From the NCBI GenBank assembly GCA_945883665.1, contig CAMCXV010000034.1:1-11803 (forward strand): a DNA stretch of 11,803 nt, in the 5' to 3' direction. Positions 1 through 7,461 of this stretch are shown here, piece by piece. The position numbers were made by a program, and so were the translations under genes. Each line of letters opens with the position of its first letter. Positions within the stretch are counted from its first letter, which is position 1. The notes beneath the pieces were generated by a model. The model searched no databases. It was not told the DNA's origin and worked only from the letters and a program-made list of their open reading frames with translations. The stretch is from Rickettsia typhi. Lineage in GTDB: Bacteria > Pseudomonadota > Alphaproteobacteria > Rickettsiales > Rickettsiaceae.

Positions 1-89
1 TAAACATAAGGTTTAGAGCGATGAATTTTATAATAATTAAGAAATTCAAATTCTTTGAACTTTTCCGATACCTTTACTGATCTACTCAT
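1..89 (-). CDS. 5' end of a gene cut by the window edge, possibly a transposase
   Basis: Reading leftward from the ATG at 89-87, the frame stays open to the window edge and gives 29 residues starting MSRSVKVSEKFKEFEF and ending in a basic, Tyr-rich stretch (NYYKIHRSKPYV). I do not recognise the family. The N-terminus is short, charged and helical, as in some helix-turn-helix transposases. A TATAAT-like box lies directly upstream of the ATG, and about 30 bases upstream is a G-rich string (minus strand GTAGGGGCG) of the kind seen at some insertion-sequence ends. An IS whose end lies near 115-136 is therefore an inference only. No clear ribosome binding site is visible. The short open frame could also be chance. 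Confidence 0.35.
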   Translation of the reverse strand, partial: MSRSVKVSEKFKEFEFLNYYKIHRSKPYV

Positions 90-136
90 AAATTATATCA
101 TACTATCAGATCGCCCCTACAATACTACTTATTTAA

Positions 137-480
137 GGTGATTGGTATAAAACTGTTTTGAAACTCGGTCGCTTGCGGCCGAGTAGTTCATCATCACAAG
201 AAAGATTATCTTTGATAAGAGATAATAAGTTGAAAAAAGATGGTCGTAAAAGAGATAGGATTAGTTTATAGAGCAAGCTAATCAGAATCTGCAAAATCCA
301 GAGGTGGTTATAGTTCAGGAGGGTGTTCAGCCAGTTTTAGCTCCAGAAAATCAGCTAATTCAGTAATGTCATAATCATGAGGATCATCTTCCTCAGTTGA
401 TGAGAATCAGGCAAATGAAATGAGGTAGAAAAACAGCTCACGCAGAGAAAGTTGAGTAGCTATAGTTCAGGAATTTATAA
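137..480 (+). pseudogene. Decayed coding remnant, unrecognised
   Basis: This fills the gene-free stretch left of the tRNA. One frame is open from 137 to a TAG at 266-268 and encodes a Lys/Arg/Ser-rich segment (for example QERLSLIRDNKLKKDGRKRD). A second frame takes over at about 265-271 and encodes EQANQNLQNPEVVIVQEG and onward until TAA at 364. The same frame then continues with protein-like sequence, broken by TGA at 421 and TAG at 457. The apparent frameshift and repeated in-frame stops over composition that still looks coding suggest a dead gene rather than spacer. The 5' end may have been removed by the element at the left edge. I do not recognise the product, and the composition argument is by eye. 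Confidence 0.35.
159..190. repeat. GC-rich imperfect palindrome
   Basis: ACTCGGTCG (163-171) pairs with CGGCCGAGT (176-184) around a CTTG loop, with one G-T wobble. The stem extends outward through TGAA (159-162) and TTCA (187-190) after a 2-base bulge. It is far more GC-rich than its surroundings. No run of T follows on either strand, so a classical intrinsic terminator is unlikely. It sits inside the open frame of the decayed remnant, which recalls rickettsial palindromic elements, but its relation to that family is not established. Confidence 0.6.
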
Positions 481-515
481 ACTAAAAAAAGAGTTTCGAC
501 GAAGAGAATATAAAA

Positions 516-591
<76 letters not shown>

Positions 592-632
592 TTAATTAGA
601 TATATTATTAATACATCTTCAAATTCAGATAG

Positions 633-661
633 TTTATATACTGCATTATCTCAACAGTCAA
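633..661 (-). promoter_or_regulatory. Sigma-70-type promoter of tRNA-Ala
   Basis: On the minus strand, TTGACT (661-656) is followed by exactly 17 bases and then TATAAA (638-633). This is a near-consensus vegetative promoter. Initiation would fall near 626, about 35 bases before the mature tRNA 5' end at 591. It lies in the 94-base gap between the tRNA and the stop codon of the secretion adaptor gene. Confidence 0.6.
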
Positions 662-685
662 CAGATATTTAATTGGTAAATAACA

Positions 686-2239
686 CTATTTTTCTTTGAA
701 TCCTTTGAACATTGCATCGATAACTGGATCGAGTAAATATTTTAGAAGAGTTCTAGTGCCAGTTACAATCTGAACTTCAGCTTGCATACCGGGGTGTAAT
801 TCTATTTTTCTAGTACTGGCTACTTCGTTGAATTCATTCATATTTAACTCAATGCGTGCTAGATAGTAGCCACCAGCATAACGATTATCCATCTGACCTC
901 TTGGATCAAAAACTATATCAGGAGAAAGAGATACGACTGTTCCAGTAAATAAAGGGGTAGTTCTAGATTTAAAGGCGCTAAACCTTATTTTAGACTCAAG
1001 ACCAACACGAATCGAATCAATATTTTTTGGTTCTATTTTTGCCTCAATAATTAAATGATCATCCGTTGGTGAAATGTCCATAATTGCTTGACTAGCTGGT
1101 ATTACACTTCCTACAGTATGGTAGTTGATATTATTTACAACTCCATCAACAGGAGATTTTAGAATAATACGATCAAGAGAGTCGCTGAGATGGTGGTATC
1201 TTTCTCTTCGTTCAGAAACACTAATTTGCGCATCTCTAAGCTCGGTTAAAGTTTGAGAAATTAATTTGCTTTCTAGATTGAGTAATTCAATTTCTGTTTT
1301 GGTAATTTCTTGCTCAGATCTTGCTATTTCAGTATCATTCATAGCTATCTCGCTTTGAGCCGAAGCTTCTTTTGCTTCTAGTTCAAGTAATGCAGATTTT
1401 TGAACGAATCCCTTGATATTAAGTTGTTTTGTTGCATCTACACGATCTTTTAAAACTTCTAGAGTTTTTAGAAGTGAAATCTTTTTTGCTTCATAACCCT
1501 CAATTTGTTTTTTCAATTGCATAGTTTTCTGTTTCAAAGAGTCCTCTTCAGCCCTTTTTACATCTTTCTTAGAATTAAATAAATTATTTTGTGTTTCAAT
1601 GATCTTGGCAACTTCTGGAATATTATTGTCTTTTGTTAAAAATTCTGGATATTGAACGCTATTTTGACCATTAATTTCTGCGAGCAATCTAACTTCAGAA
1701 GCTAAAAATGCTCTATATTGATTTAATACACTATCATGTTCGGACTTAGTTCTGGTAGAATCAAATTCTAAAAGCGGATCGTTTTTTTTAACCTTATCGC
1801 CCACTTTTACGTAGATAGTTTTAATGATACCACCTTCTTGATGATTTAGACTTTTACGTTGTGTATTACTAATAACAGTACCAGATGCAACAGCAGCGCT
1901 ATCAAGAGGAGCGGTTGCAGACCAAATCAGCCCAAAAATCACAAAAATAATAATTACATATGTGCCAAAAATAATAGGCGATCTAGCACTGTCAACAACA
2001 TCATTCGAATTATTTGTTTTACGATTAATAATAAAATTGATGAAATGATCAACAAATTTTACGCCAGATTGCATATATTCCAAAATGCCAAAAAAAATAG
2101 CCTTTGGTGATAAGTTACTTGTCTTTTTTATCTGCGGAGGTTTTGGTTGCTCCATTGCATTAGGAATCATAACATTCTTAGACAATAATTGTTGCAAAGC
2201 TTTTAATTTTTCTGGATCTAATTTGTTATTATCTGACAT
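686..2239 (-). CDS. Type I secretion membrane fusion protein, HlyD/PrtE/AprE family
   Basis: This is the periplasmic adaptor of a type I secretion system. It links the inner-membrane ABC transporter to a TolC-like outer-membrane channel. The 517-residue protein has a cytoplasmic N-terminal part of about 87 residues with a Pro/Gln/Lys-rich linker (EQPKPPQIKK, 30-39). One transmembrane helix follows at about 88-108, then a lipoyl-like half-motif (LNHQEGGIIKTIYVKVGD, 131-148). About 190 residues of Lys/Glu/Leu-rich coiled coil come next, then the second lipoyl half (SPVDGVV) and a beta-barrel region to the C-terminus. This order is typical of HlyD-family adaptors. The cytoplasmic N-terminus is longer than in AprE/PrtE-type adaptors as I remember them. 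The ABC partner lies 15 bases upstream, so the two are almost certainly cotranscribed. The stop is TAG at 688-686, and no terminator is visible after it. By analogy with Rickettsia it could be called aprE, but the substrate is unknown. Confidence 0.9.
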   Translation of the reverse strand: MSDNNKLDPEKLKALQQLLSKNVMIPNAMEQPKPPQIKKTSNLSPKAIFFGILEYMQSGVKFVDHFINFIINRKTNNSNDVVDSARSPIIFGTYVIIIFVIFGLIWSATAPLDSAAVASGTVISNTQRKSLNHQEGGIIKTIYVKVGDKVKKNDPLLEFDSTRTKSEHDSVLNQYRAFLASEVRLLAEINGQNSVQYPEFLTKDNNIPEVAKIIETQNNLFNSKKDVKRAEEDSLKQKTMQLKKQIEGYEAKKISLLKTLEVLKDRVDATKQLNIKGFVQKSALLELEAKEASAQSEIAMNDTEIARSEQEITKTEIELLNLESKLISQTLTELRDAQISVSERRERYHHLSDSLDRIILKSPVDGVVNNINYHTVGSVIPASQAIMDISPTDDHLIIEAKIEPKNIDSIRVGLESKIRFSAFKSRTTPLFTGTVVSLSPDIVFDPRGQMDNRYAGGYYLARIELNMNEFNEVASTRKIELHPGMQAEVQIVTGTRTLLKYLLDPVIDAMFKGFKEK

Positions 2240-2254
2240 AATTATTTAGTATAT

Positions 2255-4018
2255 TTATTTCTCTTCATTGATGTGGATCATACCATTTTGTAGCATCTTA
2301 ACACGCCCTTGGACTTCTTCTTTTGAACCAAAACTAGCCACTGAGCCATCTTGCAAAACTAAAATCTTATCTACTTCTGATAATACAGATGGTCTATGTG
2401 AGATAACTATCACTCCTATACCTTTCTTCTTCGCTTCTCTTAAAGCTTGGGAAAGAGCGAGTTCACCTGCTTCGTCCAAATTGGCATTTGGCTCATCAAG
2501 AACTACCAATTTTGGTTTATCATAAAAAGCTCTAGCAAGACCAATTCTTTGTCTTTGCCCCCCTGATAAATTTGAACCAGCATTTCCTATATCGGTATCA
2601 TATCCATCTGGGAATCGTAAAATTATCTCATGAGCACCACACATTTTTGATGTTTCAATTACTTTTTCTGGTGAGATTTCTGCAGACATTCTTGCTATAT
2701 TTTCTTTTATTGTACCACTGAAAAGCTCAATACCCTGAGGAAGATATCCAACATGTTCCCCAAAATTTTCTCTATTCCAACTATATACATCTCCCCCATC
2801 AAGTCTTACCGATCCACTAGACGCCTGCCAAACACCAACTATGATTTTTGCAAGTGTAGATTTACCAGCAGCACTTGCTCCTATTATAGCTAATATTTCA
2901 CCGGGCTGTAGACTAAAAGATACTCCTTTTAGAATATATTTTGGAATTGGGGGTGGGGGGAATCCAGGTCTGTTTGGTGCGGCGTAAAAAATATTTTCAA
3001 CTGTTAAATGACCCTCAACATAAGGAATTGGCATTGCTTGATCCCTTACCTCGTAACTATCAAAGGAATTATTTATTGTTTTGTAAGATTTCAAGGCGCT
3101 ACTAATGCTTTTCCACATAACAATAGCATTGTCAAAAGGTGCTAAAGCTTTACCAACTATGATAGAACTAGCTATCATTCCGCCAGTGGTCATATCCTGA
3201 CCACCAGTTTTTACAACAACATATGCACCAGTACCAGTAACAGCCATAGTCATAATATTTCGAATAAATCTTGAAAAGTTAGAGATTATACCATTTCTAT
3301 AACTAGCTACAGATTGCTTTGCTAGAGATGCTTCGTTAAACTTTGCCCAATTTTTTGTTACATTTTTAATCATACCCATTGCTTCTACAGCTTCAGCATT
3401 TCTATTTGCTACATCAGCTTGAGTCATACTTTTAATTGAAAATTCTGTTGCCTCCCCAAGTGTCTTATTTGTTGCTATAGCATTAAAAAATGCAAAACCT
3501 ACAATTATCACAGCACCCAAAATAGTAATCCAACCAATATAAGGATGAATCATGAAAATAATTGCGATATATACGATGCTCCAAGGAGCATCGAAAAGAG
3601 TGTTGATACCTGTGCTTGTTACAAAAGTTTTGACCGTCTGAAAATCCCTGAGCATTTGACTTGAAGCAGAATTTACTTTAGTAGCAGAGGCAGATATTGA
3701 GTGGCTAAAAAGTATGGGGGATAAATTATTATCAAGCCATTCTCCTACTTTTATTAAGGTAAAAGATCTAGCTATTTGCAAAAGACCATGAACAAAATAT
3801 ATAGATCCAATAATCAAAGATAATAATAGCAATGTATCTAAATTCCCACTTCCTATAACCCTGTCTAGAACTTGCAAAGAATATAGGGGGGTTACTAGCA
3901 TTAATAAATTAATTACAAAAGCAAATATAAATGTAATCTTAAATGTTGCCTCACACTTACTTAGGGCAATTTTTAAAGGATTATCTTTTTTTTTCGTATC
4001 ATTGAAATTTTTTTTCAT
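2255..4018 (-). CDS. Type I secretion ABC transporter (permease/ATPase), PrtD/AprD family
   Basis: This inner-membrane exporter powers one-step protein secretion by ATP hydrolysis. The 587-residue protein has a six-helix transmembrane domain (about 25-310; TM1 near 28-48) followed by a nucleotide-binding domain. Motifs are Walker A GASAAGKST (380-388), Q-loop YLPQ (425-428), signature LSGGQRQR (484-491), Walker B LVVLDEP with D508 and E509, and switch histidine H541. The GxSAAGKS form of Walker A and the length fit the PrtD type of type I secretion ATPases. There is no N-terminal C39 peptidase-like domain, in keeping with this class. A proline-rich insert (PGFPPPPIPK, 351-360) precedes the ATPase core and is encoded by a striking C tract. 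The membrane fusion protein follows after 15 bases. No TolC homologue or RTX-type substrate is in the window. Confidence 0.93.
   Translation of the reverse strand: MKKNFNDTKKKDNPLKIALSKCEATFKITFIFAFVINLLMLVTPLYSLQVLDRVIGSGNLDTLLLLSLIIGSIYFVHGLLQIARSFTLIKVGEWLDNNLSPILFSHSISASATKVNSASSQMLRDFQTVKTFVTSTGINTLFDAPWSIVYIAIIFMIHPYIGWITILGAVIIVGFAFFNAIATNKTLGEATEFSIKSMTQADVANRNAEAVEAMGMIKNVTKNWAKFNEASLAKQSVASYRNGIISNFSRFIRNIMTMAVTGTGAYVVVKTGGQDMTTGGMIASSIIVGKALAPFDNAIVMWKSISSALKSYKTINNSFDSYEVRDQAMPIPYVEGHLTVENIFYAAPNRPGFPPPPIPKYILKGVSFSLQPGEILAIIGASAAGKSTLAKIIVGVWQASSGSVRLDGGDVYSWNRENFGEHVGYLPQGIELFSGTIKENIARMSAEISPEKVIETSKMCGAHEIILRFPDGYDTDIGNAGSNLSGGQRQRIGLARAFYDKPKLVVLDEPNANLDEAGELALSQALREAKKKGIGVIVISHRPSVLSEVDKILVLQDGSVASFGSKEEVQGRVKMLQNGMIHINEEK
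2949..2960. repeat. G5-T-G6 homopolymer tract inside the ABC transporter gene
   Basis: The plus strand reads five G, one T, then six G; the coding strand is C6-A-C5. It encodes the PPPP linker just before the ATPase core. Such a tract is conspicuous in AT-rich DNA and is a plausible site for replication slippage. In this copy the frame is intact. Confidence 0.85.
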
Positions 4019-4062
4019 AATAAGTATTAAGATATTGATTACCTTAAATTAAATCATATAAT

Positions 4063-5016
4063 TTAATTTTGGATAGTTTTTTTTAATAATTTTTTCTTAT
4101 AATTTTTTATAAATCTAATAAAATCTCTTTCTTCCAATCTTTCTATAATATTTTTGCTTTCTGAAAAATAAAGAATAACAAAAGCAAAATTTATATAAGG
4201 AATAAAATTATTTCCTATTGTTAATTTTATTTGCAACTTGCAATCATCATTAAAAAGTTTTCTTTTTGATAATGATTTAGAATCTAAATTATTCATTTGC
4301 AATAAATTATTATAATTTACTATCAAAGAATGATTAGCAATAAAATTATCGAAAAATACTTTGCCATCATTATCATTGCAGAGTAAAACTAGTTTTAGAT
4401 TCCGTTCTTTCTCTTGAGTAAAATTTACTTTTTTCCCATAATTTGCAGCTACATTGTTTATGATAAATTTTGTAATAACAAAATTATCAGCTAAATCTAT
4501 GATATTTTCTCCTTTAAATCCTATAATACACTCGCCATTTTTCTTGCCAGGCATATGAATAGTGGTTTTTATATCAATTTTTTCTAATATATCAATAATA
4601 TCACCGCGTAAATTGCTGTAATGATCAAAAGGGTCTACCCTAGCAAAATGATCTTCCTCAATCGGAGAATCTATCCAGAATGTGAGTTCAGCTTCAAAAC
4701 TTGCCACAATATTTGCAGAAAAGTCATATGAAAGCTTACTTGCATATTTTCCTATATTTAAATCATCAGCAATATTAACACATAAAAAACTAGTTGTAGG
4801 CATTGCTCTGAATGGGTCGCAAAAACCCTTAGAGTTAATTGCTAATAAACATATGTTTTCACTTACTTCGAAACCATGATTATTAGAATCAGCCAAGATG
4901 TTTTTAGAAGAACTATCAATTTGATTTAAATTTCCTTGTAAATCTAAATATTTCAAAGAAACGAATAAAGATTCATTTTTTCTGACAAAGGTTAAATTTT
5001 CATTTGTTAAATACAT
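4063..5016 (-). CDS. Degenerate glutamine synthetase-like protein (probable pseudoenzyme)
   Basis: The 317-residue protein follows glutamine synthetase (GlnA) order throughout. The N-terminus (LFVSLKYLDLQGNL, 17-30) resembles the beta-grasp start KFVDLRFTDPKGKL. DPFRAMPTTSFLCVNI (67-82) matches the DPFxxxPT segment. ASFEAELTFWI (105-115) matches GPEAEFFxF and keeps the E-x-E pair (E108, E110). VDPFDHYSNLRGDI to GECIIGF (128-167) matches PVDxxxDLR to GQxEIG. ADNFVITKFIINNVAANYGK (176-195) matches the helix and xxNVAxxYGK segment. LQIK to NFAFVIL (261-282) matches VEVRF to NPYLAFAAML. Key losses are the FDGSSI loop, the HHE glutamate, the GQxE glutamate (Ile here), the NGSGMHxH segment, and E-V-R turned into Q-I-K. 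It is also about 150 residues shorter than GlnA. Synthetase activity is very unlikely. The frame is unbroken and lies 36 bases after asd and 44 bases before the transporter, inside the operon. It may be a regulatory or structural relic, or an early pseudogene. The alignment was made by eye from remembered GlnA sequences. Confidence 0.72.
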   Translation of the reverse strand: MYLTNENLTFVRKNESLFVSLKYLDLQGNLNQIDSSSKNILADSNNHGFEVSENICLLAINSKGFCDPFRAMPTTSFLCVNIADDLNIGKYASKLSYDFSANIVASFEAELTFWIDSPIEEDHFARVDPFDHYSNLRGDIIDILEKIDIKTTIHMPGKKNGECIIGFKGENIIDLADNFVITKFIINNVAANYGKKVNFTQEKERNLKLVLLCNDNDGKVFFDNFIANHSLIVNYNNLLQMNNLDSKSLSKRKLFNDDCKLQIKLTIGNNFIPYINFAFVILYFSESKNIIERLEERDFIRFIKNYKKKLLKKTIQN

Positions 5017-5052
5017 TAAAAAATATCTCTATTATTATATTTACAATTATAT

Positions 5053-6054
5053 TTAAATTAATTCTTCTGCTATTTGAACCGCATTTAATGCCGCACCTTT
5101 ACGTAAATTATCCGTTGTTATCCACATGTTGATAGTATTTGGACAGGATCTATCATTTCTTATTCTTGAAACATATACATTATCATCCTCTACAACGTCA
5201 ACAGGAGTTGCGTATTGTATTTCATTATCACAACTATAAGTGATAATTCCATCTAATTCCGAAAGAATTTCTTCGGCTTCTTTTGCGTCCATTGAATTCT
5301 TAAATTCCACATTAACTGATATGGAATGTGAAACGAAAACAGGAACTCTTACACATGTTACACTTACTTTTATGTTATTATTGATAATTTTTTTTAGTTC
5401 ATTTTCTATTTTAGATTCTTCATCTGTGCTTCCATCCTCTTGAAAATCACCAATATGTGGAAATAAATTAAATGCGATTTGAGTTGGAAATACTTGCGGT
5501 GGCAAATTCTCGAAAACAAATTTAGATTTAGTTTGACGATATAATTCGTCCATAGCATCTTTGCCAGCCCCGGAAACTGATTGATAAGTAGAAATTACGA
5601 TACGTTTTATTTTCGCTGCATTATCTAATGGTTTTAAGGCAACGGCTAAAGGAATAGTGCAACAATTAGGGTTTGCTATAATCCCACCAAGTTTAAAGTT
5701 TTTTAGAGCTGAAATATTTGCTTCAGGCACAATTAGTGGTACATCATCATCAAGTCTAAAAAAAGATGATTTATCAATTACAGTACATCCCTTGCTTGAT
5801 GCAATTTTTGCATATTGTTTAGATATTTTAGAACCTGCGCAAAAGAAAGCAAAATCAAGATCTGCAAAATCAAGGTCTGTAATTTGATGTATTTTGATAG
5901 TATCATCTCCAAAACTTACAGATTTACCAACTGACTCAGGAGATGCTACAGCAAGAATTTTATTTACAGGAAAATTTCTTTGACTAAGCGAGTTTAACAC
6001 TTCTCTTCCAACATTACCTGTTGCACCTATTACTACTACGTTATATTTTTTCAT
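5053..6054 (-). CDS. asd: Aspartate-semialdehyde dehydrogenase
   Basis: This cytoplasmic enzyme reduces aspartyl-4-phosphate with NADPH to aspartate-4-semialdehyde, the second step toward diaminopimelate and lysine. The 333-residue length is normal. The N-terminal NADP-binding motif is [11 protein letters not shown] (10-20). The active-site segment is NPNCCTIPL, with nucleophile C131. [11 protein letters not shown] (155-165) and RVPVFVSHS (236-244, with R236 and H243 as substrate-binding and acid/base residues) match the family. The C-terminal helix reads [15 protein letters not shown]. It starts 7 bases after the HIT gene and is followed 36 bases later by the glutamine-synthetase-like gene. 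The preceding enzyme, aspartate kinase, is encoded separately at 9718-10926 on the opposite strand. That fits retention of diaminopimelate synthesis for peptidoglycan in an otherwise reduced genome. Confidence 0.96.
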   Translation of the reverse strand: MKKYNVVVIGATGNVGREVLNSLSQRNFPVNKILAVASPESVGKSVSFGDDTIKIHQITDLDFADLDFAFFCAGSKISKQYAKIASSKGCTVIDKSSFFRLDDDVPLIVPEANISALKNFKLGGIIANPNCCTIPLAVALKPLDNAAKIKRIVISTYQSVSGAGKDAMDELYRQTKSKFVFENLPPQVFPTQIAFNLFPHIGDFQEDGSTDEESKIENELKKIINNNIKVSVTCVRVPVFVSHSISVNVEFKNSMDAKEAEEILSELDGIITYSCDNEIQYATPVDVVEDDNVYVSRIRNDRSCPNTINMWITTDNLRKGAALNAVQIAEELI

Positions 6055-6061
6055 TTTTATT

Positions 6062-6418
6062 TCAAATTAATCTATTAAAACTTGCCTCGGAAATGATATG
6101 GGTATGGAAATGGAATATAGTTTGACCAGACTCAGAGCCAATATTACTAATTACACGATATTCAAACGCTCCATGATCTTTAGCTAAATCAGCTATTTTT
6201 TTAAAGTAATGCGCTAATTCTTCTGGTTTAGCTTTCTGAGTAAATTCATTAAAATCTCTATACTCTCCTTTTGCAATAACCAAAATATGTATTGGTGCAA
6301 CTGGGTTGATATCATTTATTGCAATAAGATATTCGTCCTCATAAATCTTCGCAGAAGGAATTTCTCCCCTGATTATTTTAGCAAAAATATTTTCTTTGTC
6401 GTACATAGTATCATTCAT
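6062..6418 (-). CDS. HIT family protein (HinT-like purine nucleotide phosphoramidase)
   Basis: This is a small cytoplasmic hydrolase of the histidine-triad superfamily, whose HinT branch cleaves AMP-N-linked substrates. The 118-residue protein has the usual N-terminal segment ([19 protein letters not shown], 10-28), the core [12 protein letters not shown] (37-48), and the triad HFHTHII with H103, H105 and H107. The spacing [11 protein letters not shown] is typical. The tail after the triad (SEASFNRLI) lacks the Gly-Gly-Arg common in HinT, a small departure. It is 24 bases after the DUF2628 gene and 7 bases before asd, so translational coupling is likely. Its cellular substrate is unknown. Confidence 0.93.
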   Translation of the reverse strand: MNDTMYDKENIFAKIIRGEIPSAKIYEDEYLIAINDINPVAPIHILVIAKGEYRDFNEFTQKAKPEELAHYFKKIADLAKDHGAFEYRVISNIGSESGQTIFHFHTHIISEASFNRLI

Positions 6419-6442
6419 AATATATTCATTATCTAGGTTAGT

Positions 6443-6811
6443 TTAAAAATAATTACCCATTCTCATCATGTATTTAGACTCTGCATCCTCCTCAGAATTA
6501 GCTAATATTATATCATCTAGAATCATACCTTGTTTTTCTGCATAAAATTCTCTTAATTCCGTTGCAAAAAATCCGAATATAAAGAATTGAACTGCATATT
6601 TGAAATATTCTATCATAGAGAATTTTTCTACATCATATATTAAAAGTACAGCAAAATTAACCATGATTACAGATGTAGCAACTATCCACATTTTATGATA
6701 AATTGCCCAAAAAAAGTTAAATATTGACCCCCAAACAGAGAAACCTTGTTTTATTATGATAAAATCAGAGTTTTTACTTTCACTTCTGACGTATATAGAA
6801 TATAAATGCAT
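6443..6811 (-). CDS. DUF2628 domain-containing membrane protein
   Basis: This is a 122-residue inner-membrane protein of unknown function. A soluble N-terminus (MHLYSIYVRSESKN) leads to the family's Phe/Trp-rich segment GFSVWGSIFNFFWAIYHKMW (23-42), a hydrophobic stretch at about 41-60, and a second at about 68-84. The characteristic ending runs GFFATELREFYAEKQGM (80-96) with an acidic EEDAE near 107-111, where relatives have GFEAxDLR and EEAE. It is first in the leftward cluster, 24 bases before the HIT gene, and divergent from hslV. I see no evidence for a specific role. Confidence 0.85.
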   Translation of the reverse strand: MHLYSIYVRSESKNSDFIIIKQGFSVWGSIFNFFWAIYHKMWIVATSVIMVNFAVLLIYDVEKFSMIEYFKYAVQFFIFGFFATELREFYAEKQGMILDDIILANSEEDAESKYMMRMGNYF

Positions 6812-6842
6812 ACAATCTAAATAATTTTATAAAAAATCTTTC

Positions 6843-6871
6843 TTGATAATTATCTACTAAATTGCTAACTT
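6843..6871 (+). promoter_or_regulatory. Possible promoter of hslVU
   Basis: TTGATA (6843-6848) is followed by 17 bases and TAACTT (6866-6871). Initiation near 6878 leaves about 22 bases before ATG 6901, with a weak purine stretch (AGAGA) in between. Because the -10 box overlaps the upstream TTG extension of the frame, it supports the ATG as the true start. No obvious heat-shock sigma-32 promoter is visible. Confidence 0.4.
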
Positions 6872-6877
6872 ACACAA
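6849..6877 (-). promoter_or_regulatory. Possible promoter of the leftward six-gene cluster
   Basis: On the minus strand, TTGTGT (6877-6872) and GATAAT (6854-6849) are separated by exactly 17 bases. The -10 box matches consensus at 5 of 6 positions and the -35 box is weak. Initiation near 6842 would give a leader of about 31 bases before the DUF2628 ATG at 6811. It occupies the same DNA as the proposed hslV promoter on the other strand. Confidence 0.35.
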
Positions 6878-6900
6878 GTTTTTATAGAGAAAATAATTTT

Positions 6901-7461
6901 ATGTCAAATAATTCAAATACCAATATTGGGCTTAGAGGCACTACTATCCTATGTCTTAAAAAGGGTGCAGATGTTGTAATTGTTGCCGATGGGCAAGTAT
7001 CTCTTGGTAATAATATAATGAAATCAACAGCTAGAAAATTACGTACATTATGTAATAATAAAATCATAGCTGGTTTTGCTGGATCTACCGCAGATGCTTT
7101 TACACTTTTTGAGCGCTTGGAAACAAAATTAGAAAAACATTCAAATCAACTTGTAAGAAGTGCTGTGGAGCTTGCTAAAGATTGGCGTACTGATAAATAT
7201 TTAAGGCGTTTAGAAGCAATGCTAATAGTAGCTGATAAAAATAATATTTTAATTGTTTCGGGAAATGGCGATGTAATAGAGCCGGAAAATAACGTTGCTG
7301 CTATAGGTTCAGGTGGTTTTTTTGCTCTCTCTGCTGCTAGAGCTTTAATGTCTATAGAAACTGAATTATCAGCTGAAGAAATAGCGTTCAAATCAATGAA
7401 CATAGCAGCGGATATATGTGTGTTTTCTAATCATAATATCATTATTGAGAAAGTACTATGA
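6901..7461 (+). CDS. hslV: ATP-dependent protease HslV, peptidase subunit
   Basis: This is the proteolytic subunit of the HslUV (ClpYQ) complex, a threonine protease related to proteasome beta subunits that assembles as stacked hexamers in the cytoplasm. From ATG 6901 the product is 186 residues. The frame is open back to a TTG at 6862, but the ATG fits the family length and the promoter position. A propeptide of 13 residues ends in GLRG, and T14 of TTILCLKK is the expected N-terminal nucleophile after processing. The active-site environment is present: ADGQVSLG (29-36) and STARKLRTL (42-50). GFAGSTAD and the ending [15 protein letters not shown] also match. It overlaps hslU by 4 bases (ATGA at 7458-7461), which indicates tight translational coupling. 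Confidence 0.96.
   Translation: MSNNSNTNIGLRGTTILCLKKGADVVIVADGQVSLGNNIMKSTARKLRTLCNNKIIAGFAGSTADAFTLFERLETKLEKHSNQLVRSAVELAKDWRTDKYLRRLEAMLIVADKNNILIVSGNGDVIEPENNVAAIGSGGFFALSAARALMSIETELSAEEIAFKSMNIAADICVFSNHNIIIEKVL

Noticed and set aside
476..515. Terminator for tRNA-Ala (minus-strand CTCTTTTTTTAG)
   Set aside because: A T run is present but the sequence before it forms only a trivial stem (TTC-GTC-GAA).
1859..2110. Plus-strand ORF opposite the secretion adaptor
   Set aside because: Antisense shadow with Asn/Ile-rich low-complexity translation and no family resemblance. The minus-strand gene explains the region.
4682..4879. Plus-strand ORF opposite the glutamine-synthetase-like gene
   Set aside because: Shadow frame with no recognisable domain. 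The opposite strand carries a coherent family alignment.
6862..6900. Upstream TTG start for HslV adding 13 residues
   Set aside because: It overlaps the proposed -10 box, lacks a binding site, and would make an unusually long propeptide. ATG 6901 fits better.
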